Shown: positions 19,775 through 31,597, counted from the first letter of the stretch. The stretch is 64,000 nt of DNA from Atherix ibis (GCA_958298945.1 OY282606.1:45707920-45771919), one strand, 5' to 3'. Program-made: numbers and translations. The notes: generated by a model from the sequence alone, not told the origin.

Positions 19775-22310
19775 TTTATGCCGTCTTAGTCCAGGCTTCT
19801 TCCAATATTTTCCATGATGTCTTCTCTTGTGCTGTTTGCATCCAATTTTTCCTCGCATACCGTTGGATATCATCCCTTCATCATGCTTAGGGTCTCCCGA
19901 GGCTTCTCTTCGAATCTATAGATCTCCATTGCATAATCTTTTAAATCCATTTGATTCCCGTTTTAATCACATCAGTAATTCCCGTTTTTCTTCTAATTTC
20001 TTCGCTGCGAATATGATCACTCAAGCTAACGCCTAGCACTGACCTCTCCATCGCTCGCTGATAAACTCTGAGTCGGTTTATACTATTGTATAATTACTGT
20101 AAGTGTCGCAGTTTTTAGCCCATACGTTGTAACAGGGAGGACGTTGTACATATCATAATAATGTAGCTGAGCTTACCAAAACCTGCCCAAGACAAGCTAA
20201 TCCTCCTGGTAATTTCCGCTCTTTGGTTTTCTCATCCGAGTTTAATCTTGGGTCCCAGATAGACCTTTTCCAGCATGGTGTTATTGATTGTGATCTGTAA
20301 GTTGTCGGTACTCATAGTTTTGGTTTTGTGAAGATTCATTCTTAGTCCAATCGAACGAGAGTTTTCTTTCAGATCCTGCATTATTAGTCCAAGTTCTGCA
20401 GCATCGCCACCAACTAGAACGATGTCATCGGTAAAGCGTAAGTGGTTTAGATGTTTTCCATAGAATTTTATGCTCCTTTGATCCCAAGATAATTTCTTGA
20501 ATACGTCCTCTAACGCCAATGTGAAGAGTTTGGGTAAAATAGTGTCCTCCTGTCTCAACCTCCTTTCAATCTGGACCCGGTCTATAGTTTAGTCATCACC
20601 TATCTTCACTCTAAGGTTCTCATGGTCGTATATATCTACAAATGCAAGGTGAAGTGGAATATTGTATTCATTACATTTCTCTATCAAGGCACGCAACGAT
20701 TGAATGTGATCGATCGTGCTAAAGCCCTTCCTCAATCCTGTTTGATCGACGAGTTGGTATGAGTTGAGTTTTGTGTAAGTCGTATTGTTATGACTTTTGT
20801 TAGCAGTTCTTATAATGAATAGGAGGCTGATTGGTCTGTAGTTTTCCATACTTGCTTAGTTATAATGTTTCACTTAACGTGACTTATTTGTCTTCAACTT
20901 AAAACTACGAGTTACCTACGACTATAAGTGTTGAGTTACGGTAAATCAACGCACTACCATAAATGATAGATTTAATCCAACTTTTGGTGGCGAGGACTAT
21001 TCAAACCCTTACTGTCATAAGCAGTGACAGTACCAGGGATAATTAATAGTATATCGCACTAGCGATCCGTAGATCGTACCCGCGATATGGGTATTAACTA
21101 CAGCCACTAGGTTGCTGTCTAAGCGCCTCAACAATGTCGGGCACAGTGTGTTCCAACACCATGGGGCACCCCGACTCCCGTAGTACCAATTTTTGTTTTA
21201 AGAGTACTTCAGTTTGTACTCCGCTCATTGAGCTACGGTCAGAAATCTTGTAAATCCCTAAGCACCGCTAAGCCAGTTCAAGTACGCGGTTTTCCTTTTG
21301 AAAACATTCACTCTCATTCTATTCCCCCATTCAGACACCATCTACATATAACGGCTTCCCGCTATCTGTACTGCAACCCTACTCCCCCCCTCAATCAAGA
21401 ATACAAAATCGTCCCCATATGCGATCACACCGCAACCGGTCTCCTCTAACTACACCAAGAGACCATTCCAGATGGTGGGCCGACTACAGATCCCTGTGGG
21501 CAGCCACGTACCATCTGGCGAACAACCCTCCTATTGTTCCAGCACACTAACTTCGCCATAGAGATTGAAGTCTGCCAACTTCACATTCAGCCGGTGTACC
21601 ATGATCTGCTCCCATACTTGCACAATCTCCTATCTTATAAAGTCAGTCTTTTGCCAAGATTCCGAAATTTTTCCTTTTTCCAAGCATTTATTTAGAAGCA
21701 CCGTAAGCGCTGCTTCCAAACTCTGTACTCTAGCTTTAAGCAATGCACTTGTAATTGAGACTTCTCCTGGTGCTTTACAACGGGTTGTAGCTCGACAGAT
21801 TTAGTAACGGGTTGTAGCTCTTCACGTTTAGAACTGCTCGTTTTTGGCAACTAACATAAGTTGTCGAGGTGGTGGAGTTTGACTGACTATATAGCTTCTG
21901 GTAGAAATGTTCTGTAATTTTCGCGATCTTACCCTTATCTGTGGTAACTTCTTAATTTTCGTTTTGCATTTTATGTATTTCCATCTTCCATATTGATAGT
22001 TTAGATCGTAGTACTTTCATATTACCATTTGCTTCGATAACACTTTTAATGATTTGCGTATTATGTGGTCTATGGTCTCTTCTAATGGACTTTCTAACTT
22101 TTTTGTTCAGCTCTGCGTATCTTGGTAAGCTCCTGTCTATCTGTAGTTGGTCTTCTCTTAAATGCGCAAAATTTTTTAACATCAGTATTGATGGTTTCGG
22201 TGATTTTCTTCGTTAAAGCGTCAATTTCTAGTCCCTGCAGTTCTTCTATTGGTTGCAATTTTTTATAGATCCACTAGATATATTTCTCTTCTTTCTCGCT
22301 AACAATTAGT
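19775..22310 (-). pseudogene. RTE-like LINE endonuclease-reverse transcriptase, decayed, with nested insertion
   Basis: Read on the minus strand from about 22.2 kb: a linker block (DRSLPRYAELNKKVRKSIRR and NTQIIKSVIEANGNMKVLRS), then KITEHFYQKLY, then KAPGE, LLKAR and LNKCLEKGKISESWQ. After a foreign segment the RT continues as ENYRPISLL, GLRKGFSTIDHIQSLRALIE and LHLAFVDIYD, then LNHLRFTDDIVLVGG (FADD active site changed to FTDD) and KVYLG. It ends with RAMERSVLGVSLSDHIRSEE, ITDVI and DIQRYARKNWMQTAQEK, followed by EEAWTKTA. This order is typical of RTE-like ORF2. Multiple stops and frameshifts are present, and the catalytic YNKAFDS region is lost. The ORF end is near 19775. Confidence 0.85.
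20860..21640 (-). pseudogene. R1/Jockey-type LINE reverse transcriptase fragment nested in the RTE-like LINE
   Basis: The minus strand near 21510-21450 reads VRGCPQGSVVGPP, then IWNGLLV, and near 21425 GVIAYGDDFVFLIEG. These are RT motifs B (RGCPQGSVLGPLLWN) and C (YADD, here YGDD) of the R1/Jockey lineage. Downstream comes VFKRKTAYLNWLSGA, then the block shared with 9.6 and 10.5 kb. Repeat X (20980-21110) follows, translating in part as NTHIAGTIYGSLVR. RTE-like sequence resumes on both sides (SESWQKTDF on the right, ENYRPISLL on the left). Frames are broken repeatedly. The borders are approximate. Confidence 0.7.
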
Positions 22311-22439
22311 ATTTAAAAATAAAAATAAATCTTTGGAGAAGAAAATTAAAAATAAAAATAAAATACTTTAATTTTGAAAACTTAATTTTATTAAAAGTTT
22401 TTGTAATACACTTCAACAAATTGTAGAAATGGTGAATTT

Positions 22440-23700
22440 GCGTTTGGATGTATTTTAGATACTGTGAATTGTGGATGAGGGAAATTTCACATAAGGTCGA
22501 TATCGGATAAAATAAAGTTAATTTAGAACTAAGTTAATTTCGGATAATGTAGATTAAAGTTCAGATAAAATTTTTGATAAAGTAGATCATGAAATGAATA
22601 TTTATTAGAGTAGATTTTAAATAAGATAGATTTTGAATAATGTAAGTTTTTGATAAAATAAATGTGTTATGAGGTGAATTTTGAATAAGGTGAATTTCGG
22701 ATAGGATAAATTATAACCGAGGTTAGTTTTAAATTTTAATTATTTATAGAAAAAATTTAACGATAAAGTGCATTTTTTATGACGGTAGATTTTGAACAAT
22801 GCGAATTTTGGAAACTACAAATTTTAGATAACATAGATTTTTATAAAATTGCCTTTGGACTGGATACTGGATAAAATAAGAGCTAATTTTTAATGGGGTA
22901 GCTTCTAAATATGATAAATTTTGATAAAGATAAATTTTGAATAAATTTTGATGGGATGAATTTAAGAAGATAGATTTCATTTTTTTTATATAGTAGAATT
23001 ACAATAAAGTGCATTTTGTATTAGTTGGATTTTGCATAAAGTAGAAAGTTAAATTTGGTGAATTCTAGTCTCCGCAGGATAATAAGATAAATTAGAAATA
23101 AGCTAATTTTTATATAAGGTAGATATTTAGGATAAGGTAGATTTTGTGTTTGTCCGGTTTTTGGGTTAAAAGGGCTTAGATAGATTTATGTCTGTTATTG
23201 CATAACTTATTTTTTTGATAATAAATCCACTTTTGGATAAGGTAGATTTGGATAAGATGAATTTTGGATAACATGAATTTCGAATTAAGTGGATTTCGGG
23301 TAAGGTAGATAAATATTTGCTAAGGTAGATTTAGAATGAGATCAATTTTTTATAAGACGAATTTTGGATAAAGTACATTTTGGATAAAGTATATTTTGGA
23401 TAGAATAAATTTAAATAAGGTAGATTTTAAATAAGACAGATTTTGAATTAGTTAAATTTTGAATAAAATGAATTTTTCATGGGGTGAATCTTGGATAATA
23501 TCGATATTGAATAGAATTGTTTCTGGTTTGGGTGAATACTAGATAATATAAATTTGGAATAAGCTGCATTTTAGATAAGATGAATTTTGAATAAGAAAAA
23601 TTTCGAATAAGATAAATTTTATATGAAAATAACTTTGCTAAATGAAAATTTTTAATAAGATGGTTTTAATATAAACTGGATTTCTTATGAAGCAAACTTT
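22440..23700. repeat. degenerate minisatellite, about 17-bp unit
   Basis: Variants of TTTTGGATAAGGTAGAT follow one another for about 1.25 kb, with changes such as GATAAAATAGAT, GAATAAGGTGAAT and GATAAAGTATAT. By length this would be roughly 70 units. Copies are diverged, so the array is old or was never homogenised. No coding potential is seen. Several units contain GATAAG, the core recognised by GATA factors, which may be incidental. Confidence 0.85.
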
Positions 23701-25080
23701 TAAAAAGGTTTTCGAATCAGCAACATTTATTATAAATCCTAAAATACACTGCATCGAGTTACTAATAAAAATCACGTAATCACGTAAGTTTTGCAAATAA
23801 TTTCATATAAATAAATATTAAGTATATCAAAAAGAAAATATATAAAATTTTCATTTAAATAAGTTCACTTTCTTTTAGTCTAAATCAGATTAAACTTATT
23901 CAAACTTCCTACAAGAATAATTCTATAATATCATTTATGTGAATTTATTAGACATTTGTTTGTCAGTAAGTTTACATGCAAAGTCCCACAGACAATAGCT
24001 TAAAAATATTATTATCACGAAATGAAATTTACATTTGGTAGTAATAATATTTTTTAAGCAATACTACAGAAAGATACATCTTTGTTTACTTAATTATTTA
24101 GCAATTCACACAAGAAATAACACTAATAAAGTTGTTGGCAATAGGAATGAGAAAACTTTAGCTTCAAATACTTGTTGACGATGATCACGATCATGACGAG
24201 AATGTAAAACTGTTGCTAAGTGGGTCACTGATTCGCAGCAAGTCATTGATCTAAAATCGGATCGCAAATTATAGTCAGCACTGTCAACAGACATTCTAAT
24301 ATGATTTAGCACCTCTTATTGACAATGCACTAATAGAAGGTTTACAAGGTGGTTTTTTTTGCTAACTTACGATTTCTCTTACTAGACTGTATACCTTGTG
24401 GAGAGGAAGTTTGTACTCGTGTGTTAGATCAACTATAAATTTCACCTTCAAAACAAGTTTGCTTCACTTTAGTAAATTCGCCTTACTTGCACTATTTATA
24501 GTTCATATAAAATTTATAATGAAAGTATTCGATAAACTTCTACTATTTTTTTGAATATTATAGCAGATGAAAAATCATATTATCTTAAGATTTTTCTATG
24601 TTTAAAAAATGATGAGACGATAATTTGAAATTTCCCTAAACCCAAACGGGTTCATTTTATAGTTATTCTTATGTGGTTAAAAAAAATATTGTCTATAATA
24701 AGAAAAAGTAAATATTTTGATGCAAATGCAATTGACATGGCAAAGGTAAAAGAAAATAGATTAACGAGGATTCCATATTAATTTGTGATCTGTATATGAT
24801 CTTAAAATAATTCCTTGTTTTCTTATGGGATTGTTACAAATAAATGTAATCTATTTTTGGAATAAAGATGTTATAATTAGACATACTCTTTATACACGTA
24901 AATATTGTAAAAATCAGTATCGAAAATACCGCCTTTAGAAATTCTCCGTTATAAGAGGTTTGTATGATAAGTACCTGGCCTTAACCAAATAAAAATATTA
25001 TTATGTATAAAATTCATTTTATTTTTCAATACAAACTCTTTCTAACTCGATACAATTACTCCAATCTTTTATATTCCATC
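23701..25080. other. AT-rich DNA, one imperfect hairpin
   Basis: An inverted pair lies at 23998-24014 (GCTTAAAAATATTATTA) and 24042-24059, separated by 27 bases. Nothing else is recognised; the short frame at 24106-24312 (minus) has no motif. Confidence 0.45.
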
Positions 25081-25084
25081 TAAA

Positions 25085-25330
25085 AAAATCCCCCCATCAT
25101 TTGTTTAAGCAATCACATTATCTTTTGAGCCAAATTTTTCCGCTGAGCAATTTTTCATATTCAAAAAAAAAAGAAATAATCGCTGGGCGCTTAATCTAGC
25201 GAATATGGTGGATTGCGGTAGAAATTCGTATTCTAACTCATAGCATTTTGGTATGGCGATGACATAGCTGTGGACGCATGCACTTGTCTTGATGAAAAAA
25301 CAATTTTTTCTTCGCCAAATGCAGATGTTT
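25085..25330 (-). pseudogene. mariner transposase relic (third catalytic block)
   Basis: Read on the minus strand with one frameshift: KKKIVFSS near the second catalytic block, then RNPPYSLD, then APSDYFF, then NMKNCSAEKFGSKDNVIA. The last two correspond to PPYSPDLAPSDYFLFPNMKKWL and KF-SNDEVIA of mariner. The second aspartate itself is not preserved. Only the C-terminal third is legible. Terminal repeats were not found. The fragment resembles the family A pattern (LKKWLGGRRFTSNEDVIAQT) but is a different, older family. Confidence 0.65.
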
Positions 25331-26557
25331 TTTTTCACAGTATCGTTGAAATGATCCAATGAGTGAGCATAATACAAGAATTTAGTCGTTTTTCCTTTTT
25401 TACGTTTATCAACGTCAGTTATACAGCGTGCATTCCAAAACTTTATTGGTCAATAAAGTCAGTTTGACCTTCTTTCACTCGAGGATCTTTTAAAAAATAT
25501 CTTTTATTTTTTTAATCAATTTTGATATGGTGTCTTCATAAAAAATGATTGTTTGACTGCGTTTAAATTTAGCTGTCTAATATTTTATGATCAATAACGA
25601 AGGTGCAATGTCTCCATAAACTTGTCTGACATCAGTTTTATCTTATCATTAATTTTCTTTTTATAAAACAAATATTTTTTCACTGCTCGATATTAGATTT
25701 TTTCCATTGTTGTAAAATCATAAAACTTTTTCACTCTAAATAGTTATAAATCGCAAACTAAATAAAGTTTATTTTATAAATGCGAAAAATAGATTTATTT
25801 TAATAGTAACTGCATTATATCTTGTCGAGGCCAGGTGTTAATCATACAAACCTCATATTTCAATAGGTAATATTCCAGTTAAGCTATTAATTAAAAAATA
25901 TTAAAATGCTGGAAATTATTAAACAATTTGAAAGGATAATTTTACCAAGTTCATGTTTAAATAATGAATTTACTTTAAAAAAAAAGAAAATAAAATAAAG
26001 CAAGTTTTTGAAGAAAATCGCTTCATTTATTCATAAAGACAATTTTAGCTTGAACTTAATAATTTTATTAGCCAATAAGGATTTTTGCCATCTTATAATA
26101 TTGACATTATTATTATGATAATACTCGTAATTAAATAGGAAAATGATTTTAACCTATCAAAAGATTTATCTATAAAATTTTCAATAAAAATCAATTTTAT
26201 CAATTAATAATTAATAATTATCTACCAGTTAATTGTATGTTATTAATTTCTAATTAAAACAACGACGTTCTCTGAGATTGATAGCATTTTGCACCGAACT
26301 GTGATGCTTCCTTAATATCTGATATTTATCTACTTTCGTTAAAAGTTATTGGGGAAAAAAAATTTAAGAAAAACCAGGAAGGAGAGTGGTGGTGGCTGAA
26401 TTTGGTTTTTATTTTTAACAGTATTGTCGTATATAAAAATATTTTTAAATTGCCCTTTTTTTATTTTGAATGTGTCGATTGTTAAACAAATAAAAAATGT
26501 TATCCCAAAAAAAATGCGGAGACATAATTCGTTTTTTTTACAAAAACAATAATATTG
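25331..26557. other. AT-rich DNA, no gene recognised
   Basis: It may include the decayed N-terminal part of the neighbouring mariner relic, but I cannot support that. No other signal is seen. Confidence 0.4.
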
Positions 26558-26673
26558 AATTTCGCGCCATTTTATTGTTTTGCGGTTGGCAGCACTGATT
26601 TTCTTTCACATGTACCAGCTGTCAATATGAAACGCTATATGAAAGAATATCAAAAAACAATGGCGCGAAATTT
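26558..26673. repeat. short inverted-repeat element, possible MITE
   Basis: Ends are inverted repeats of 15 bp with one mismatch: GAATTTCGCGCCATT at 26558-26572 and AATGGCGCGAAATTT at 26659-26673. The interior is GC-richer than the flanks, with inner partial pairing (CTTTCACATG near 26605 and TATGAAAG near 26638). It is about 116 bp long with no coding capacity. Target duplication is uncertain. Confidence 0.4.
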
Positions 26674-26908
26674 AAATCGATAATTTTTTATCCTTTTTTT
26701 AGTTCTCTTTTAAGTATTTAAAAAGAATCTTTTTTTTTAAATTACCAAGAAGCTTGTATTATTTCAGTAACATTTGTTTGGATTTTTTGTTTGTGTTGTT
26801 TGCTTATATATAAGATTCCTAAGATGTGTACCAAAGGCCACTTTATAGCGAAATGACCATGAGCTTATCTAATGAAACTGGTCGATCATAAGTTGCAGGG
26901 TAGTTACT

Positions 26909-26937
26909 ATTATAATAATAATAATAATAATAATAAT
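26909..26937. repeat. (TAA)n microsatellite, LINE 3' tail
   Basis: About nine TAA/ATA triplets directly abut the LINE 3' end (GCCTTTATTTAAC on the plus strand). On the LINE strand this is the 3' tail (ATT)n. Confidence 0.85.
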
Positions 26938-26981
26938 AGCCTTTATTTAACAATCTTAGAAAAAAGTTACTATCACTTATG

Positions 26982-29243
26982 TTAATTGACACCGGTTTTG
27001 AGATTGTCTTGCGTTTCTGCAAAGGCCTCCCCTAGAGCTTGCCACACTTTCCGGTCATGAGTCGTCCTCTTCCAAGTAGCACCGGCTATTTTCCGAATAT
27101 CGTCCTCCCATCTCAGAAGCTGCCTCCCTTTCTTTCTTTTATTTTGTCTTGGACACCATTCGGTTGCATCCTTAGCCCATTTTTCTTGTTTACTCCTCAT
27201 CATATGACCTGCCCAACTCCATTTTAGTTTTCTTATGCAGTATGTTACATCGTTAATTTTAGTTTGGTTACGTAATGTTCCTAGTTTTACTTTGTCTCTT
27301 AACTTGACTTTGAGCATACTTCGCTCCATGCTGTGTTGACAGGTTTCTAGTTTGTGTAAGTTTTGTTTTGTTAGACTCCAAATTTGACATCCGTATGTCA
27401 TGATAGGTAGAATACAGGAATCAAATATTTTTTTCTTAGCTTTAAGTGGTACCTGCGGGTTTTTGACAATTTCTTTAAGAGGCCAGTATCTTTTCCATGC
27501 TAATTGTACTCTGTTGTTTATTTCTTTGGTTGTGAGGTCTTTTGGTGATATTATCTGTCCTAGATATGTATATTCATCGACGTACTCTATTTTGTTGCCG
27601 TTGACTGTAATGGTGATTTTGTCGGAATTAGTCATTACTCTGGTTTTTGTATTATTCATGGAGAGTCCGACTTTATCGCTTTCGTACACCAACTGTTCAA
27701 GCATTGCTTGCAGGTTTCTCGGGTCTTCAGAGATTAGAATTAGATCGTCTGCAAATCTTAAATGGTTTAGTTGCATTCCGTTAATGTTTAGTCCATATTG
27801 ACTCCATTCGAGACGTCTAAATATATATTCAAGCACCGCCGAGAAAAGTTTGGGTGATAGTGGGTCTCCCTGTCGGACTCCTCTTTTTATAGGGAAGTAT
27901 GCACCTACTCTTTCTGTTCTTATTTTCGCTTTCATGTTCTTGTATATATTTTTAACAATTTGTATGTACTTGTTTTCAACCCCTTGTGTTGTAAGCGCTT
28001 CCCATATTTTTGTATGTTTTAATGAGTCGAAAGCTTTATTATAGTCTACAAACGCCAAATAGTAATTGATACCATATTCTGTACATTTCTGGATAACTTG
28101 TTTTATGGTGTGTATGTGGTCGATTGTTGAAAAGTCCTTGCGAAAGCCTGCTTGTTCTCTGGGTTGGTTTTCATCCAAAGTCTTTGTTAAACCATTCAAC
28201 AGTATTTTGGAAAAGATTTTATATACGTTCGACATCAGGCTGATGGGTCTGTAGTTAGTTATGTTGTCTTTATTTTCCTTTTTATGTAGTAGTATTATAG
28301 TTGACGTGGTCCACTGGTGAGGTATACATTCTGTCTCAAAAATTTGGTTAAATAAATCTGTGATAGTGTCTACTATAATATCAGATGTTCCTATCATAAT
28401 TTCGTTAGATATGCCATCTTCTCCTGGTGCTTTGCCTCTTTTTTGAGATTTAATAGCTTTTTCTACTTCTTCTTTCAGTATACTTGGAATTTCTTCGTTA
28501 TTATTTGTATCGTGTTCAGTTAGTTGGTGGATTTCGTCTGGTGTTTTGTCGTTGTCGTATAGCTCACGGTAGTAATCCGTAGCTATGTCTAATATTTCGA
28601 TTCTATCGGTCTTCTTTCTCTTATCTTTCTGGTGTGTCATATTGTCTATCCAGTTTGTACTTTCTTGAAGCTCTTTTAATGCTATCCTAACTCCTCCTGT
28701 TTTTTCTATTTAATCTTTTTTTTCTTGTCTATATTTCCTGATTTGTATATTTATTTCTTTACTTAGACTTTCGATCTTCTTCTTGTTGTTTTTTCTGTCT
28801 TTAAATATGGACTTCCTCTGCATAAGTAGACTTCTTGCCTCTGGACCTATTTTGTCCTTAATTTTGTTATTTGTTTTAGATTCGTTTTCTACTTTCTTTA
28901 GTTCGTTTTCAAGAACGTCATATTTCTCCTGAACATATTTGGCATTGTTTTTTGTTTTCAAATTATATTTCAATGATTCTAGAATATCGCTTACAATTGG
29001 GAGAGGTAATGGTTTTTTGCTACTATGAATAATTTTCCTCGGTATTTTTGGCTCTAATGTGTACATTTGTCCTCTAAGCATTCTGTGATCTGTGCTGTAG
29101 TTGAGTTGATGGACAACATCAATATTCGAAAATATTTTAGGTTTGTTGGTGAGGATATAATCTATTTCGTTTCTTGTCTTCTTCCCATCTGGTGACACCC
29201 ATGTCCATTTTCTATTTTGTTTTCTATTATAGTAGCTGTTCAT
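26982..29243 (-). pseudogene. LINE endonuclease-reverse transcriptase ORF2, nearly intact, one stop
   Basis: Reverse transcriptase that would copy LINE RNA at a nicked chromosomal site. The N-terminal part (29243-28713) is the end of an APE-like endonuclease: RKWTWVSPDG, RNEIDYILTNK and STDHRML, the last being the SDH-type block. After a lysine-rich linker a single TAA at 28710-28712 interrupts the frame. The next 23 codons and the following 552-codon frame continue in phase. RT motifs in order: KRGKAPGEDGIS, NYRPISLMSNVYKIFSKIL, EQAGFRKDFSTIDHIHTI, LAFVDYNKAFDSLKH (catalytic D), RGVRQGDPLSPKLFS and LRFADDLILIS (catalytic DD). The C-terminal region has GCQIWSLTK, SMERSMLKVKLRDKV and KLKWSWAGHMMR. 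Apart from the stop and the missing N-terminus it looks functional. Confidence 0.92.
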
Positions 29244-29259
29244 AAGCTTTTTTTTTTTT

Positions 29260-29380
29260 TTTTTTTAAAATTTTCTAATATTCTTTATAATTTAACTACT
29301 TCTTATAATAGTAACTCATGAACAGTTACTATTATAAGAAGTAGTTAAATTATGAAGAATATTAGAAAATTTAAAAAAAA
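29260..29380. repeat. near-perfect palindrome at the LINE 5' junction
   Basis: The arms 29268-29316 and 29324-29372 (49 bp each) are inverted repeats with one mismatch, around the 7-base spacer CATGAAC. With a one-base slip the pairing extends into the flanking T run and A run. The right arm begins with the presumed target duplication, so the left arm appears to be an inverted copy of the flanking chromosome. Confidence 0.92.
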
Positions 29381-31590
29381 TTGGCCAAGTATTCTATAAA
29401 TTCGTTTTCATTAATACTTGTTTGCAGGTTTGATTAAAATATTCCCTTATAAAAGTAATAACATTTATTGATATAGTCAAATAAATAGTAATAATATATC
29501 ATTATATTCACATAAAATAAATTTTTGAGGAATTTAAAAGCAATAAAAATAAATAAAAAATAATATCAGATGGAGGTATTCAATAAATTCAAATTTAGTT
29601 AAGTCAAAGTTACTATAATCATAAAATATGAATTGTTTTATACAATATTTAATTGCGATACAAAATATAATGCATATAATCAAACTTATGTATATGAATA
29701 CAATATATATTACTAGCTAAGAGCCCTGAAGCACTTTCATCTAACGTTGTATATAAGATAGCCTACTCTATCTTCAAACCTTTCAAGTCAATCGTCAACT
29801 GCTCTTCAACAATTCCGATTTTACAATATTTTCATAGTCACTCATCGATTATCTGAATCTATATATTGATCGAAAACCTGCAATGGAAATTACGTAAATT
29901 TCTTACTATCCAAAAAACAATAGACTAAAGCCTCAATAGGAAATTGCAGCAGTGAACCAGAAAATTATGCATAAGTTTTTCACTACAATTGAAAAATTAT
30001 ATGTGTAAACAAAATTTAAAATAGGTTTCCTTTTTTAAACAATACAACAAAAAAAATATATTTATTTAATATATTTTTAACTCCTTCACTTTCTAAAAAC
30101 TAAATCTGCAAAATAATTGTTCCTCCCTCAAAATCTAACAAATCGCAAACAGTTAATATTATTCCAAAAAGCATAAAGTGATTTTTTCATAAAAAGTTCA
30201 CATAAAAATGGCAAATTATTTATAACTTAAATATTACCAAAAAAAAAAAATCGATCATTATCAGGAAGGAGGTATTACATATATAAAACGGAAATAAAAA
30301 AAAATTGTAGAAAGTCAACAAAAAAACAAAATTTAATAAAACTGATTTAGTGCATTTCTGTTTGAGTAATTGACGAAAAAACAAAAGTAAAAATCTCCTT
30401 TTCAGAATATCTTAACTCTCCATCACTTTTTACAAGGATACAATGTTAAATTTTATATTTTCGAGCCTTGTTTCAATAATTTCTCATAGCCTCATTTTCT
30501 GGTTACCCATTTCGAATCTGCCATAATAATTTTCGTCCTAAACATGCCATCCAACTCGCACGGTATGGGTCCGCCTACAATTTTTTCGGTGTGACATTGT
30601 AATAAATGGAAAGTATTTATATTCTCCTAGCAATCGTATATTTGGTTATTGATGAGAAGGGGATTTGTAAAGGTAAACGGGGGGATGTTTGGAAATTATA
30701 TGGTGCGCAGGATCATACTATATACGAGCACACGTAGTCGGTAAAATAATTGAAAACGACAACATTTCGAATGTAATCATGGCCGGCAGACACTAAACGA
30801 AGGTGGGCTACATTGGGAAAAGCTACTCGTACTCGTATGATGGCCTTCGTCATCCAATAACAATGAAAGCGTCCTAAGAAAGGCTCGTATATGATTCCGA
30901 AAACGACACAAGAAAGCCGAAGAATGATTGCCGGAGAAATTTCTTAAGCTCATATATTTTTTTATATAAAAAGCAAAATGCATTTGCCACCAAAAAAGCT
31001 CCTAGATTCGAGGTTGTTGGAAGCATGGGAAAAATGCTCGTGTTGAGGTAGTGTGTGAAATCGAATGGGGTATAGGTTTAGGTGGGGATACAATTTTTTT
31101 TCTGCAAAATTATTTAAAATGGAATGTAGCAAATGGAGACTCTCCAGAATAGGGGAAAAGTTGAAAGAACGAATAGAGTTTTTGCTTTTTGTGTTGGTTC
31201 CTTTTCCTTCAAGGATCTTTTTTTTAAATCTATTGTATATTTACGATGAATTAAAAATTCCACTACTATTGATAAAAGGTTATTGTAATTACTTGCAAAT
31301 TTTACTAGGTGAAATATTAACCCAATAATATTGATAGGATTATAGATTATATTATATAATAGAAAAATAAGGCCAACAAGATTTTGACCCCAAAATATGA
31401 TAATCGGTTTTACGTCTTTTTGATAAAGAATCACTTCAATCAATTTTAAACCAATGAAATGGTATTTTTCTATTTTATTTTATTGAAAAACTCTCAAACT
31501 TTAAATATACTAAAGGTCCGTCTGCAATCAATTCAGTTGGACAACTGAATCATCTCTTGTTGTTCATTAAAAATATTTTTCTCAGAATAT
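29381..31590. other. AT-rich DNA, no gene recognised
   Basis: A slightly GC-richer part lies at about 30480-31060 without a convincing exon. Frames at 30777-30983 and 31114-31443 (minus) and 31065-31328 (plus) have no known motif. Confidence 0.4.
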
Positions 31591-31597
31591 TATTATA

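Larger units (their letters stand above)
26902..29337 (-). mobile_element. RTE-like LINE insertion, 5'-truncated, with tail and target duplication
   Basis: The element lies on the minus strand. Its 3' end, at the left, carries an (ATT)n tail (about 26909-26937 on the plus strand), a short-repeat tail as seen in RTE-type LINEs. A 14-bp direct repeat AGTTACTATTATAA occurs at 26902-26915 and 29324-29337 and is the best candidate target duplication. The 5' end is truncated inside the endonuclease domain. Instead of ending cleanly it continues into a T19 run (29248-29266, plus strand) and a 49-bp inverted copy of the adjoining flank. Coding DNA is GC-richer than the flanks and nearly intact, which points to a young insertion. 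Confidence 0.88.

Noticed and set aside
22440..23700. CRISPR-like or protein-repeat region
   Set aside because: Units are contiguous and diverged, with no spacers and no open frame; it is a degenerate minisatellite in a eukaryotic context.
23998..24059. Possible microRNA precursor
   Set aside because: The stem is almost pure A/T with a 27-base loop, easily formed by chance; no further support.
26909..26937. Independent microsatellite locus
   Set aside because: It directly abuts the LINE 3' end inside the presumed target duplications, so it is the LINE tail.
27400..27801. 133-codon plus-strand open frame
   Set aside because: It is the antisense shadow of the intact LINE reverse transcriptase on the minus strand; it has no motif of its own.
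31114..31443. 109-codon hydrophobic minus-strand frame as a membrane protein
   Set aside because: Composition (I, L, F, K, N, Y) is what AT-rich DNA yields by chance; no start context or motif supports it.
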